A DNA stretch of 64,000 nucleotides from Luzula sylvatica (taxonomy: Eukaryota > Streptophyta > Magnoliopsida > Poales > Juncaceae). Positions 28,870-41,074 of the stretch are shown piece after piece (position 1 is the stretch's first letter; each line of letters begins with the position of its first letter). Where the stretch lies: the NCBI GenBank assembly GCA_946800325.1, contig OX326959.1, positions 30,976,527 through 31,040,526 on the forward strand, written 5' to 3'. The position numbers were made by a program, and so were the translations under genes. Below the pieces are notes generated by a model. The model was given only the letters and a program-made list of their open reading frames with translations, had not been told where the DNA came from and made no database searches.

Positions 28870-31800
28870 CACCCTATTAAGGTTATCTGAATTTTACAAT
28901 TTATTGTTTAAATAACGAAGAAATTTTATCCTTAAATTGTACGCCTAGAATTCATTGGAGGAGGTCTCTCCTCCTTAATTTCTTCTCATAAAATATGTCA
29001 TTTTCGACTCACAAAATCATGCGATAATCTTCATATTTAATAATACATGTTGAAATTACAATAAACTATTCTTTCTATTAATTTTTGTCAAAAAGACCAA
29101 GTTTCCCAAATCCAGTCACGCAGTTGCATTCCTATCGTGGAGGAGAGCGATTTTGATATAAATATCGTTCCATTTGGTGAAAGGATGAGAAAGTTACAAG
29201 GGTTTCAACATAACGGCATTACCACATTCTCCAGCTCACCCTATTACGGTTATCTGAATTTTACAATTAATTGGTTAAATAACGAAGAAATTTTATCCTT
29301 AAATTACACGCCTGGAATTCACTGGAGGCGGTCTCTCCTCCTTCATTTCTTCTCGCAAAATATGTCATTTTCGACTCGCAAAATCATGCGATAATCTTCA
29401 TATTCAATAATACATGCTGAAATTACAATAAACTGTGCTTTCTGTTAATTCTTGTCAAAAAGACCGAATCTCCCAAATCCAGTCACGTGGCTACATTTGT
29501 CTAGTCGAGACGAGCGATTTAGATATAAAGATTGTGCTATTTGGAGAAAGAAAACATGAGAAAGTGACAAGGGTTTTAACATAACGCCATTACCATATTC
29601 TCCAGCTTTACAATTAATTGGTTAAATTACGAAGAACTTTTATCCTTAAATTACATGCCCGGAATCCACTGGAGGCGGTCTCTCCTCCTTCATTTCTTCT
29701 CGAAAAATATGTCGTTTTCAACTCCCAAATCGTGCGATAATCTTCATATTTAATCATTCTTGATGAAATTACAATAAAATATGTTTTCTGTTAATTCGGG
29801 ATAAAAAGACCGAATCTACCAAATCCAGTCACGCGGTAGCATTCCTATCGTGCAGGCGAGCGATTTTGATATAAAGATCGTGTCATTTGGTGAATGAATG
29901 AGAAAGTTACAAGGGTTTTCACATAACGGCATTACCATATTCTCGAGCTCATCCTATTACGGTTATCTGAATTTTACAATTAATTGGATAAATAGCGATG
30001 AAATTTTATCCTTAAATTACATTCCTGGAATTCACTGGAGGCGGTCTCTCCGCATTCATATCTTCTCGCAAAATTTGTCATATTCGACTCGCAAAATCAT
30101 GCGATAATCTTCATATTTAATAATACATGCCGAAATTACAATAAATTGTGCTTTCTGTTAATTCATGTCAAAAGGACCGAATCTCACAAATCCAGTCACT
30201 TGGCTACATTTCTCTCGTCGAGACGAGCGATTTTGATATAAAGATCGTGCCATTTGGAGAAAGAAAGCATGAGAAAGTGACAAGGGTTTTATCATAATGT
30301 TATTACCATATTGTCCAGCTTTACAATTATTTGGTTAAATTACGAAGAACTTTTATCCTTAAATTACATGCTTGGAATCCACTGGAGGCGGTCTCTCCTC
30401 CTTCATTTCTTCTTGAAAAATATGTCGTTTTCGACTCCCAAATCATGCGAAAATCTTCATATTTAGTAATTCATGATAAAATAACAATAAACCGTGCTTT
30501 CTGTTAATTCGGGATAAAAAGACCGAATTTCCCAAATCCATTCACGCGGTAGCATTCCAATCATGGAGGCGGACGATTTTGATATAAAGATCATGCCATT
30601 AGGTGAAATAATGAGAAAGTTACAAGGATTTCAACATAACGGCATTACCATATTCTCCATCTCACCGTATTACTGTTATCTGAATTTTACAATTAATTGG
30701 TTAAATAGCGAAGAAATTTTATCTTTAAATTACACGCCTGGAATTCACTAGAGGGGGTCTCTCCTGCTTCGTTTATTCTCGCAAAATATGTCATTTTCGA
30801 CACGCAAAATCATGCGATAATCTTCATATTTAATAATACATGCTGAAATTACAATAAACAGTGCTTTATGTTAATTCTTGTCAAAAAGACCGAATCTCCC
30901 AAATCCAGTCGCGCGGCTACATTTCTCTCGTCGAGACGAGCGATTTTGATATAAAGATCATGCCATTTGGTGAATGAAAGCATGAGAAAGTGACTAGGGT
31001 TTTAACATAACGTCATTATCATATTCTCTAGTTCACCCTATTAATGTTATCTGCATTTTGCAATTAATTGGTTAGATTACGAAGAAATTTTATCCTTAAA
31101 TTACAAGCCTGGAATTCACTGGAGGCGGTCTCTGCTTCTTCATTTCTTCTCGCAAAATATGTCGTTTTCGATTCGCAAAATCATGCGATAATCTTCATAT
31201 TTAATAATACGAGCTGAAATTACAATAAACTGTGCTTTCTGTTAATTCTTGTCAAAAAGACCGAATCTCCCGAATCCAGTAACGTGGACACTTTTCTCTC
31301 GTCGAGACGAGCGATTTTGATATAAAGATCAAGCCATTTGGAGAAAGAAAGCATGAGAAAGTGGAAAGGGTTTTAACATAACGTTATTACCATATTCTCT
31401 AGCTCACCCTATTAATGTTATGTGCATTTTACAATTAATTGGTTAAATTACAAAGAACTTTTATCCTTAAATTACACGCCTGGAATCCACTGGAGGCGGT
31501 CTCTCCTGCTTCATTTCTTCTCGCAAAATATGTCATTTTCGACTCGCAAAATCATGCGATAATCGTCATATTTCATAATACATGCTGAAATTACAATGAA
31601 CTGTGCTTTCTTTTAATTCTGGTCAAAAACACCAAATCTCCCAAATCCAGTCGCATGGCTACATTTCTCTCGTCGAGACGAGCGATTTTGATATAAAGAT
31701 CGTGCCATTTGGTTAAAGCATGAGAAAGTGGAAAGGGTTTCAACATAACGGTATTACTATATTCGCCAGCTCACCCTATTACTGTTATCTGAATTTTACT

Positions 31801-34800
31801 ATTAATTGGTTAAATAGCGAAGAAATTTTATCATTAAATTACACGCCTGGAATTCACTGGAGGCGGTCTCTCCACCTTCATTTATTCTCGCAAAATATGT
31901 CATTTTCGACTCGCAAAATCATGCGATTATCTTCATATTTAATAATACATGCTAAAATTACAATAAACTGTGCTTTCTATTAATTCTGGTCAAAAAGACC
32001 GAATCTCCCAAATCCAGTCGCTTGGCTACATTTCCCTCGTCGAGACGATTTTCATATAAAGATCGTGCCATTTGGTGAATGAAAGCATGAGAAAATTACA
32101 AGGGTTTTAACATAACTGCATTACCATATTCTCCAGCTCACCCTATTATTGTTATCTGAATTTTACAATTAACTGGTTAAATAGCAAAGAAATTTTATCC
32201 TTAAATTACACGCCTGGAATTCACTGGAGGTGGTCTCTCCTCTTTCATTTTTTCCCGCAAAATATGTCATTTTCGACTCGCAAAATCATGCGATAATCTT
32301 CATATTCAATAATACATGCTGAAATTACAATAAACTGTGCTTTCTGTTAATTCGGGTCAAAAAGACCGAATCTCCCAAATCCAGTCGCGTGGCTACATTT
32401 GTCTAGTCGAGACGAGCGATTTAGATATAAAGATCGTGCTATTTGGAGAAAGAAAACATGAGAAAGTGACAAGGGTTTTAACATAACGTCATTACCATAT
32501 TCTCCAGCTTTACAATTAATTGGTTAAATTACGAAGAACTTTTGTCCTTAAATTACATGCCTGGAATCCACTGGAGGTGGTCTCTCCTCCTTCATTTCTT
32601 CTCGAAAAATATGTCGTTTTCAACTCCCAAATCGTGCGATAATCTTCATATTTAATCATTCTTGATGAAATTACAATAAACTATGTTTTCTGTTAATTCG
32701 GGATAAAAAGACCGAATCTACCAAATCCAGTCACGCGGTAGCATTCCTATCGTGCAGGCGAGCGATTTTGATATAAAGATCGTGTCATTTGGTGAAAGGA
32801 TGAGAAAGTTACAAGGGTTTTCACATAACGGCATTACCATATTCTCGAGCTCATCCTATTACGATTATCTGAATTTTACAATTAATTGGATAAATAGCGA
32901 TGAAATTTTATCCTTAAATTACATTCCTGGAATTCACTGGAGGCGGTCTCTCCGCATTCATATCTTCTCGCAAAATTTGTCATATTCGACTCGCAAAATC
33001 ATGCGATAATCTTCATATTTAATAATACATGCCGAAATTACAATAAATTGTGCTTTCTGTTAATTCATGTCAAAAGGACCGAATCTCACAAATCCAGTCA
33101 CTTGGCTCCATTTCTCTCGTCGAGACGAGCGATTTTGATATAAAGATCGTGCCATTTGGAGAAAGAAAGCATGAGAAAGTGACAAGGGTTTTATCATAAT
33201 GTTATTACCATATTCTCCAGCTTTACAATTATTTGGTTAAATTACGAAGAACTTTTATCCTTAAATTACATGCTTGGAATCCACTGGAGGCGGTCTCTCC
33301 TCCTTCATTTCTTCTTGAAAAATATGTCGTTTTCGACTCCCAAATCATGCGAAAATCTTCATATTTAGTATTTCATGATAAAATTACAATAAACCGTGCT
33401 TTCTGTTAATTCGGGATAAAAAGACCGAATTTCCCAAATCCATTCACGCGGTAGCATTCCAATCATGGAGGCGGACGATTTTGATATAAAGATCATGCCA
33501 TTAGGTGAAATAATGAGAAAGTTACAAGGATTTCAACATAACAGCATTACCATATTCTCCATCTCACCGTATTATTGTTATCTGAATTTTACAATTAATT
33601 GGTTAAATAGCGAAGAAATTTTATCTTTAAATTACACGCCTGGAATTCACTAGAGGGGGTCTCTCCTCCTTCGTTTATTCTCGCAAAATATGTCATTTTC
33701 GACACGCAAAATCATGCGATAATCTTCATATTTAATAATACATGCTGAAATTACAATAAACAGTGCTTTATGTTAATTCTTGTCAAAAAGACCGAATCTC
33801 CCAAATCCAGTCGCGCGGCTACATTTCTCTCGTCGAGACGAGCGATTTTGATATAAAGATCATGCCATTTGGTGAATGAAAGCATGAGAAAGTGACTAGG
33901 GTTTTAACATAACGTCATTATCATATTCTCTAGCTCACCCTATTAATGTTATCTGCATTTTGCAATTAATTGGTTAGATTACTAAGAAATTTTATCCTTA
34001 AATTACATGCCTGGAATTCACTGGAGGCGGTCTCTGCTTCTTCATTTCTTCTCGCAAAATATGTCGTTTTCGATTCGCAAAATCATGCGATAATCTTCAT
34101 ATTTAATAATACAAGCTGAAATTACAATAAACTGTGCTTTCTGTTAATTCTTGTCAAAAAGACCGAATCTCCCGAATCCAGTAACGTGGACACTTTTCTC
34201 TCGTCGAGACGAGCGATTTTGATGTAAAGATCATGCCATTTGGAGAAAAAAGCATGAGAAAGTGGAAAGGGTTTTAACATAACGTTATTACCATATTCTC
34301 TAGCTCACCCTATTAATGTTATGTGCATTTTATAATTAATTGGTTAAATTACAAAGAACTTTTATCCTTAAATTACACGCCTGGAATCCACTGGAGGCGG
34401 TCTCTCCTGCTTCATTTCTTCTCGCAAAATATGTCATTTTCGACTCGCAAAATCATGCGATAATCGTCATATTTCATAATACATGCTGAAATTACAATGA
34501 ACTGTGCTTTCTTTTAATTCTGGTCAAAAACACCAAATCTCCCAAATCCAGTCGCATGGCTACATTTCTCTCGTCGAGACGAGCGATTTTGATATAAAGA
34601 TCGTGCCATTTGGTGAAAGCATGAGAAAGTGGAAAGGGTTTCAACATAACGGTATTACTATATTCGCCAGCTCACCCTATTACTGTTATCTGAATTTTAC
34701 TATTAATTGGTTAAATAGCGAAGAAATTTTATCCTTAAATTACACGCCTGGAATTCACTGGAGGCGGTCTCTCCACCTTCATTTATTCTCGCAAAATATG

Positions 34801-35782
34801 TCATTTTCGACTCGCAAAATCATGCGATTATCTTCATATTTAATAATACATGCTAAAATTACAATAAACTGTGCTTTCTGTTAATTCTGGTCAAAAAGAC
34901 CGAATCTCCCAAATCCAATCGCTTGGCTACATTTCCCTCGTCGAGACGATTTTCATATAAAGTGCCATTTGGTGAATGAAAGCATGAGAAAATTACAAGG
35001 GTTTTAACATAACTGCATTACCATATTCTCCAGGTCACCCTATTATTGTTATCTGAATTTTACAATTAACTGGTTAAATAGCAAAGAAATTTTATCCTTA
35101 AATTACACGCCTGGAATTCACTGGAGGTGGTCTCTCCTCTTTCATTTTTTCCCGCAAAATATGTCATTTTCGACTCGCAAAATCATGCGATAATCTTCAT
35201 ATTTAATAATACATTCTGAAATTACAATAAACTGTGATTTCTGTTAATTCGGGTCAAAAAGACCGAATCTCCCAAATCCAGTCGCGTGGCTACATTTCTA
35301 TCGTCGAGACAAGCGATTTTGATATAAAGATCGTGCCATTTGGTGAAAGAAAGCATGAGAAAGTGACAAGGATTTTAACATAACGTCATTACCATATTCT
35401 CCAGCTCACCTTATTACTGTTATCTACATTTTACAATTAATTGGTTAAATAACGAAGAATTTTTGTCCTTAAATTACACGCCTGGAATCCACTGGAGTCA
35501 ATCTCTCCTCCTTCATTTCTTCTCGAAAAATAGGTCGTTTTCCACTCCCAAATCATGTGATAATTTTCATATTTAATAATTCGTGATGAAATTAAAATAA
35601 ACTATGATTTATGTTAATTCGGGTTAAAAAGACCTAATTTTCCAAATCGAGTAGTGCGGTTGCATTCCTATCGTCGAGGCGAGATATTTTGATATAAAGA
35701 TCGTGCCATTTGGTGAAAGGATGAGAAAGTTACAAGGGTTTTTACATAACGACATTACCATATTCTCCAGCTCATCCTATTA
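28870..35782. repeat. Divergent satellite flank at the array edge
   Basis: From about 28,870 the monomers differ more from the core consensus: 'ccagtcacgcggtagcattc', 'ctcgtcgagacgag' in place of 'ctcgttgagacgag', and some monomers shortened by about 30 bp where 'tctccagctttacaattaat' skips the usual 'caccctattaatgttatct' block. The AB/ABC rhythm is lost and replaced by one long duplicated unit. The last recognisable satellite block is 'attctccagctcatcctatt' ending about 35,782. Divergent edges are typical of satellite arrays because homogenisation acts mainly inside. Confidence 0.85.
29395..35200. repeat. Two copies of a ~2,902-bp, eight-monomer unit at the array edge
   Basis: The segment about 29,395-32,296 is repeated at about 32,297-35,200. 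Shared private features at the 2,902-bp offset include 'atcgtgcaggcgagcgattt' (29,847 and 32,749), 'ccaatcatggaggcggacga' (30,557 and 33,459), 'cgtggacacttttctctcgt' and the shortened monomers containing 'ctccagctttacaatta'. The two copies differ by scattered substitutions and small deletions, so the duplication is older than those in the core. Confidence 0.85.
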
Positions 35783-36105
35783 TAAACTTATTTTAAAAAT
35801 TGCTTAAATGTATTTTATGTTGTTCTTTTGAAAGTAACAAAAAAGCCCTTTTATTAACTTGCAAAAAAACCTCTTTTTTAAATTACAAAAAAACCCCTAC
35901 ATATTTGTATTTTATTGATCGGAAAAAAAAAATTGGGTTTTGAAGGATGCGGTGAAGAAGTTCGCCCCTCTCTAAGCCATTGTCGTTGATTCTTCATGTT
36001 TTTCTTCAATAAAGAGAACTCAACGAGCCACGAGGTTAGATTATTAATTTTTTGTTTGATTTTATCAATGAGTTTTTCTCATGGTATATATTTACATCGA
36101 ACACA
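35783..36105. other. Satellite-to-arm junction, AT-rich, no gene
   Basis: Sequence with A and T runs separates the satellite from the next repeat. It has two short related stretches, 'aaaaaagcccttttattaac' and 'aaaaaaacccctacatattt'. I see no coding or RNA gene signal. Confidence 0.5.
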
Positions 36106-37632
36106 AATAATTTAAAGGAAAATTTTGATTCATAAAAATAATAAGTATGTGATTTAGCAAAATAGACATACAAGTTTGTAATTTTGAAAAATGACATTAT
36201 CGACATTTCAAAAGTAGAGAGGTTGAGTTCCTCTTGATTTTTGAAATGTTGGGTATTTTAATTTTTCTAAGTGCCTCTTATATAAAGTGTTTCCGATTGC
36301 CTCTTAACACTCTTATGCACATAGAAGGAAAATTCATAAGATAATTTTTTTAGTTTGTCACTTTCCTTATTTTGGTTTTGACGTTGGTCAATGTACACAA
36401 AATAAGAAAAAAAATAATAAGAGAGGCAGGACAGTATAGTAGCATATATAGTAGTAAATAATTATGCTAAAAATATGTTTTGAAAGTTTTTTTTTTAAAT
36501 AAGATATTGTAGTTAGGGATGGCAAAATATGAATCACCACGGTAATCGAATCGATCCGCCCGAACTCGATCCGTCCGAACCGGAAAATATTAAAAAGATA
36601 ATAGTCTGAAACCGAATAATCTGAATTCGAAATGGAACTGAAATCGAATGATCCGAAAATCGAATTCATCCGAAATTCAAAATCCACTCGAAATTGAATG
36701 ATCTGAAACCAGAATATTTGAAACTCATCATCTAAATAACACGAAACTCACTACCCGAGTGATTCAAAAACCATGACCAAATATTTATTCATTTGTGCTA
36801 ATAGAAAAAACAATACACAATTGTTAGAATATATTGATAAACATAATTGTATAATCGTATAATCACGTTAATAATTATGTATCATTTTTAACTTGATTCT
36901 ACGATCATGCTAATAAATATTTTTTAATTAGGATACATTAATTTTTTATTTTTCTGTAAGCACAAATAAATAAATATTTGGTCATGATTTTTGGATCACT
37001 CAGGTCGTGAGTTTTGGATCATTCAAATGATGAGTTTCATATATTTGAGTTTCGGATCATTCAGTTTTGAGTGGATTTTCGGATGTCGGGTTATTTCGGG
37101 TTTCGGATCAATCGGTCTCGGTTCCATTTTGAATTTGAGTCTATTGGTTTCAGATCATTGATTTTTAATATTTTTCGGTTCATATCGGATCGAGTGCGGA
37201 CGGATCGATTCGATTTAAGAGGTGAGTCATTTTGTTATGCCTAATTACGTTACCCGGTAAGAATATGTGATTTAAAAGAAGAAAAAAAACCTTAATGTTA
37301 TTTGAAATCATTATTGTTTACTAATATTTGCTACTATAAATTTGTCTTGCCTCTCTTTTTATTTTTATTTTGTATATAGACCAAATGAAAGTCCTAGGTA
37401 AAGAAGGTGACAAATTAGTTACCTTACTTTTGAATTGCCTTCTATTTACGTAATTTATAAGTGTGTTAAGAAGCAATTAGAAAAACTAAAATTTCCAATG
37501 TTTCAAAAGTCGTGATGGACTCGACATCTCGATCGATAATGCCATTTTTCAAAAATTCAAACTTTTTTATCTATTTTACAAAATCTCATATTTATTCCGT
37601 CTATCAATCAAAATTTTCCAAATTTAAATAGT
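36106..37632. mobile_element. Long palindromic (foldback) element, unclassified
   Basis: The segment reads as a degenerate inverted repeat centred near 36,870. Outer pair: 'aaggaaaattttgattcata' (36,115) against the reverse complement of 'tcaatcaaaattttccaaat' (37,605). Middle pair: 'tttttgaaatgttgggtatt' with the complement around 37,495, and 'ataagagaggcaggac' with the complement of 'cttgcctctcttttta' near 37,350. Inner pair: 'ggtcatgatttttggatcac' (36,978) against 36,761-36,780. Arms of about 0.7 kb are clearly related but diverged. No convincing target duplication was found. It has no coding capacity. Confidence 0.7.
36514..37243. mobile_element. Inner hAT-like palindromic MITE remnant
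   Basis: It begins 'tagggatggcaaaatatgaa' and ends with 'cattttgttatgccta', a degenerate inverted match of the kind seen at hAT-type MITE ends. The arms are rich in ccgaa and cggat motifs ('cgatccgcccgaactcgatc' and 'ggatcgagtgcggacggatc'). The flanking 8-mers match at only four positions, so no TSD is preserved. The inverted similarity continues beyond these ends into the larger palindrome, so it is either the core of that element or was duplicated with it. Confidence 0.5.
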
Positions 37633-38642
37633 CCATTTCAAAATTGAGGTATATGAGGGTAATTTAAATTGAAATCAAGATGTTCTTCATGTATAACCTT
37701 CAAAAAATCATAACATATAAAATTTACCTTTGCAAAAATTTATAAACGAGGCTCTTGTTTTTGGTGTTGTAGGATTTTAAAGCAATGCTCAAGATTAGGT
37801 TTTTCTATGCAAAGATATGTTTTCTATTTATATAAATTTAATGCCCCATATTGTAGTGTTTTTAGATTTCATGGTTTATGGCTTGCTCAATATTTTTAGA
37901 AGGCATATATGGTGCCCTCTCATTTTCCCCTACTATCATCATGACATCACTATGGAGGTCCATTTTCATCTTCCAAAATCCTCCCCACTCAATTAATAAT
38001 GTTTTGAATTAATTATTAATTGAAATAATTAATTATGGGATTCTTGTATTAACTGTTATTTCAAAATATAATTAATTGAGTGAAAAAATTTGTGTGTAAA
38101 TTGGAGATGGAAAAAACCCTTCATTGTTGTTGACCTCATGGTGATTGGCACGATATAATTTTCCATTTTTTTATATTCTTGCTACCACAAAATTCCCAAG
38201 TCAACTTCATTTCATAGAGCATGTCCTAGAAACATCAACTTCATTTATTCATGTAATTTCTTTATTATATTTGTACGCGATAATTTTTTATTAACTACCG
38301 GTTAACATATGTGAGGTGATAAGGAGTGCAAATGGAATAAATAGAAGCAAGTACAACAAGAGCAAAAATCCCGTTCCAAATGAATACATATATTTGTTCC
38401 ACCTTTTTTATCAAATGAAGCACTAGAATGTATTAAATAGCGGGGGAATAAAATAACTGTAGAATTTATGTTTTATAATGATAGGGTCTACTTATTAAAT
38501 ATGCACCTTATGCATTAATATATGAGGTTAATAGTTAGCATTCGGTCAAATTTCATATCATAATCTCTTCTCTCGAGAGAGAGGGGTCTAAATATAGAGG
38601 AGCTAGGATTTACGTAACTGGTATTTTAGATTTTCAGTTAGG
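37633..38642. other. AT-rich interval without recognised genes
   Basis: No open frame with gene-like features and no known RNA signal. The one structure seen is a small palindrome at about 37,987-38,082, with 'ctcaattaataatgttttga' facing 'tcaaaatataattaattgag', possibly a relic of an AT-rich MITE. Confidence 0.5.
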
Positions 38643-39312
38643 TATATATATGAGGTATTTTTTTAGAATTCTCAAAAGAATTGTTAACTTTTTTGAAAAC
38701 CATTTCGCAGATATCTTGGAAATGTTAAAAAGTCATTGGAATGGAATTTGAAATTCTTACTGTATACATTGAATTTGTAAATTTATTTAAAATACGTTAT
38801 ATCTTTCTTTTTTTATGTAAGTTTGGAGAGGACTTTTTCATTCCCCATCCAAAACTATTTTTTTTCATTCCCCATCAAAAACCATTTTTTATATAAAGAA
38901 AAACGTTATTTACAATATACAGGCCTATTAATTTTTTAAGCCCACAATACCATTTCTTTTTTCCTGCGGCCCATCTCATCTTTCTTCGTACATACTCATC
39001 CAAAGTATCCCTTTCATTTATCTCTCCAGTTCAATGTGGCCGCCTTCCTCTTTTAGCTCTCGAAGCTTCTTCTTTCCTTATGGATCTAGGGTTTCCTTCT
39101 TTGCCGAGCTCTCACTCTCAGACTTTCGATCCTCCTTCTTTGCCGCTCTCTCCACAACACGAAATAGGTTATATCATATAATGAATTAACAAAAACCACA
39201 AAAACCCTAGAGGCGGAAGCGGCGCCCTCCTTCTCTTTCTCCCTTCTTTTGTGCGACCCAAGGAAACAACAAAAACACACCGACGAATCGCGATGAAACC
39301 CTAGGGACGGAA

Positions 39313-40662
39313 ATGCGGGATTCGGCTGGTGTGGAGTTTGGACTGGACCTGAGGGATTTAGCTCTTCCTAGAAACAAGCGGTACGTTTTTATTTCTCGAG
39401 ATGTATCTTCTTTCTCAGTGCTGATTTCTTGAATGAGCTATCGTTTGTTCGATTTTTCTGGTCGGATGAATTCAGTTCATATTTTTACTGATATATTGAA
39501 AATGTACAGAGAATTGTGTCAAAATTAACTTCAAAGCTCAATTATTGATCAATTTTCAACCTTTTTTGTCAGAGTGATTGGGTTGGGTAGGAGGATTTTA
39601 TACATTAATGCTATATTTCAGCGAGGATTATACAAGCAAACCTCAAAAATGCAAGTTTCCTCAACGAAGAATGTGTAAGTTCGTAAGTTCGATGAATAAT
39701 TTTTTTACTTTTAGTTTTTCTAAATTAATTGATATATATTTCTTCATTTCGAAGGGGTGGAGACCTGCGATAACAGCAAAACAGATATAATTAGTCGGAA
39801 TTCAGGATTTACTCGAACGGTCAAATTCGGCAGATCAGGTCCAAACCGATGGTTATCAGTTCTTCATATAAATAGAAAACGAGAACAAATCATAAACAAA
39901 TCTTTTTTGAATGTAGACTCACATGGCCAATTGAAAACTAGAACAAAGAGAAACTTCAGAAAGAAGTCTCAACCAGCCAAGAGCTCGAGAAGGTACTGTA
40001 TATCTTTATGTTTGTTTCTCTGAAAATACTTTGCATAATTGCATTATATCTTTTCCATAATACCCTTATTTGATCCAATGATAAGGATGAAATGTGTAGA
40101 AAAAATATGTAAAATTTTTGGCGTAAGAAAACTAACTCATTAATCATTATTATATATTTTATTATAGAAAACTTTTACAACTAATTTTTTTAAAGAACTA
40201 AATTCCTTGAAAAAACCCCAAATTTGAAATTTCGATGATGATTTTATTTTCATCAGATATTTTATCATATTATTCTATTAACTAAACATAAAAATATTTT
40301 CATCAGTCCTTCATTTTTCTGCTAAACAAATATTTATTGAGAGAATCAAGTTCAATTTTCTGCTAAAAAATAAATAATTACTCTTAAAGATGATATAAAT
40401 TTGAATATTTTTCAATACAAAAAACATCAAATATTCAAATTTAAGAGTAATTATTATGTTTAATTACGAGACCCTTGACTTTCAAAAATACTGAAGTTCT
40501 CTTCTCTTGTCTGATTTAATAATTCTTGTATATCTTTTGGTACTTGTTGTTTTTAGGGCTTTTAAGAGGTAAAAGTAAGTTCTTGATTATTTTTAACATA
40601 ATATTATCAAATTTGAATTTACAGTCCTGTGAGATTGCGTCCTCGATTGCCGCTGCGATATG
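39313..40662 (+). pseudogene. Captured fragment of a spliced plant gene, left-arm copy
   Basis: I do not recognise the gene. Four candidate exons keep one reading frame across consistent splice signals: 39,313-39,380 (ATG, ends before gtacgt), 39,622-39,674 (after atatttcag, before gtaagt), 39,755-39,992 (after cgaag, before gtactg) and 40,625-40,662 (after tttacag, before gtatga). The joined frame is about 135 codons. It starts MRDSAGVEFGLDL and is basic towards the end (TKRNFRKKSQPAKSSR, then PVRLRPRLPLRYG). A short upstream frame (ATG aaa ccc tag at 39,292) and an 'aaaccctag' motif precede it, as in plant 5' UTRs. The frame is open here and broken in the mirror copy. It seems to be the 5' part only; after 40,662 the likely continuation meets stops. 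Two similar intron segments ('gtaagttcttgattattttt' near 40,577 and 40,750) suggest a local exon-intron duplication. Transcription would run toward the loop. Confidence 0.5.
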
Positions 40663-41005
40663 GTATGAAGGTGTATATTTTTGTGATGTTATTTGAAGAG
40701 GAACTCGGCAAAATAGATTCAATTTCAGAGTTAATTTGATAGAAACTCAGTAAGTTCTTGATTATTTTCATTATTATAAAATTAATATAAGTTGGTACAA
40801 TGTTTGAATTCAAATTTGAATTTATAGTCATGTGTAGATGATGTTCAGAGAACAAGTCTGCGGCCGCAACATGTGCATTTTCGACTATCAGAGCGCATCT
40901 CAATGTTATAGTCATTAATTTGTTTCTCTCTTTGTTGTGTGATTTGTGATAAGTGTGCGTCTCTGGGTGTAATTTGGTATGTATGTATGATGGGTCGGTG
41001 GGTCA

Positions 41006-41040
41006 TTGTGGGTCTGTGTGTGTGTGTCTGGGTGTAATTT
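41006..41040. repeat. TG-rich microsatellite and small duplication in left arm
   Basis: A (TG)n run sits between two copies of 'tctgggtgtaatttggta' (about 40,962 and 41,027). The mirror (AC)n run in the right arm is at about 42,149-42,172. Confidence 0.75.
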
Positions 41041-41074
41041 GGTAGGTATTAATGCGGTACGCGGACAACAATGC

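Larger units (their letters stand above)
1..28870. repeat. Homogenised core part of the satellite (AB and ABC units)
   Basis: In this part the monomers are very similar and the A/B/C types are clear. The order of AB and ABC units is irregular: in the first 8.5 kb the A-to-A spacings are 736, 1104, 736, 736, 735, 1104, 736, 736 and 1104 bp. Larger offsets (1,836, 1,389 and 2,946 bp) further on mark stretches where A was replaced or diverged. This mosaic suggests repeated unequal exchange within the array. Confidence 0.85.
1..35782. repeat. Large satellite DNA array, ~368-bp monomer, A/B/C higher-order structure
   Basis: Tandem array of about 97 AT-rich monomers of about 368 bp, already in progress at base 1 and ending abruptly near 35,782. 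Every monomer shares the blocks ccatattctccagctcaccc, caattaattggttaaat, atccttaaattacacgcc, ggaggcggtctctcctcc and gatataaagatcgtgccatt. Three types are told apart after the 'ctttctgttaatt' block. Type A has 'ctggtcaaaaagaccgaatc'. Type B has 'tgggttaaaaagaccgaatt' followed by a perfect dyad. Type C has 'cggtttaaaa' and then 'ccagtcacgcggttgc'. Type A recurs at spacings of 736 bp (AB) or 1,104 bp (ABC), for example near 584, 1320, 2424, 3160, 3896, 4631, 5735, 6471, 7207 and 8311. The two halves of a monomer are not similar, so 368 bp is the basic unit and not a 184-bp dimer. Length and organisation suit a centromeric or heterochromatic satellite; that role is inference. Confidence 0.97.

Noticed and set aside
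1..35782. A regular repeat array that might be mistaken for a CRISPR or an rDNA spacer.
   Set aside because: The repeats are contiguous with no unique spacers, the unit is 368 bp, and no rRNA sequence is present.
39280..39305. Telomere-like aaaccctag motifs here and in the mirror arm.
   Set aside because: Single copies, not tandem TTTAGGG repeats. Such motifs are common in plant 5' leaders.
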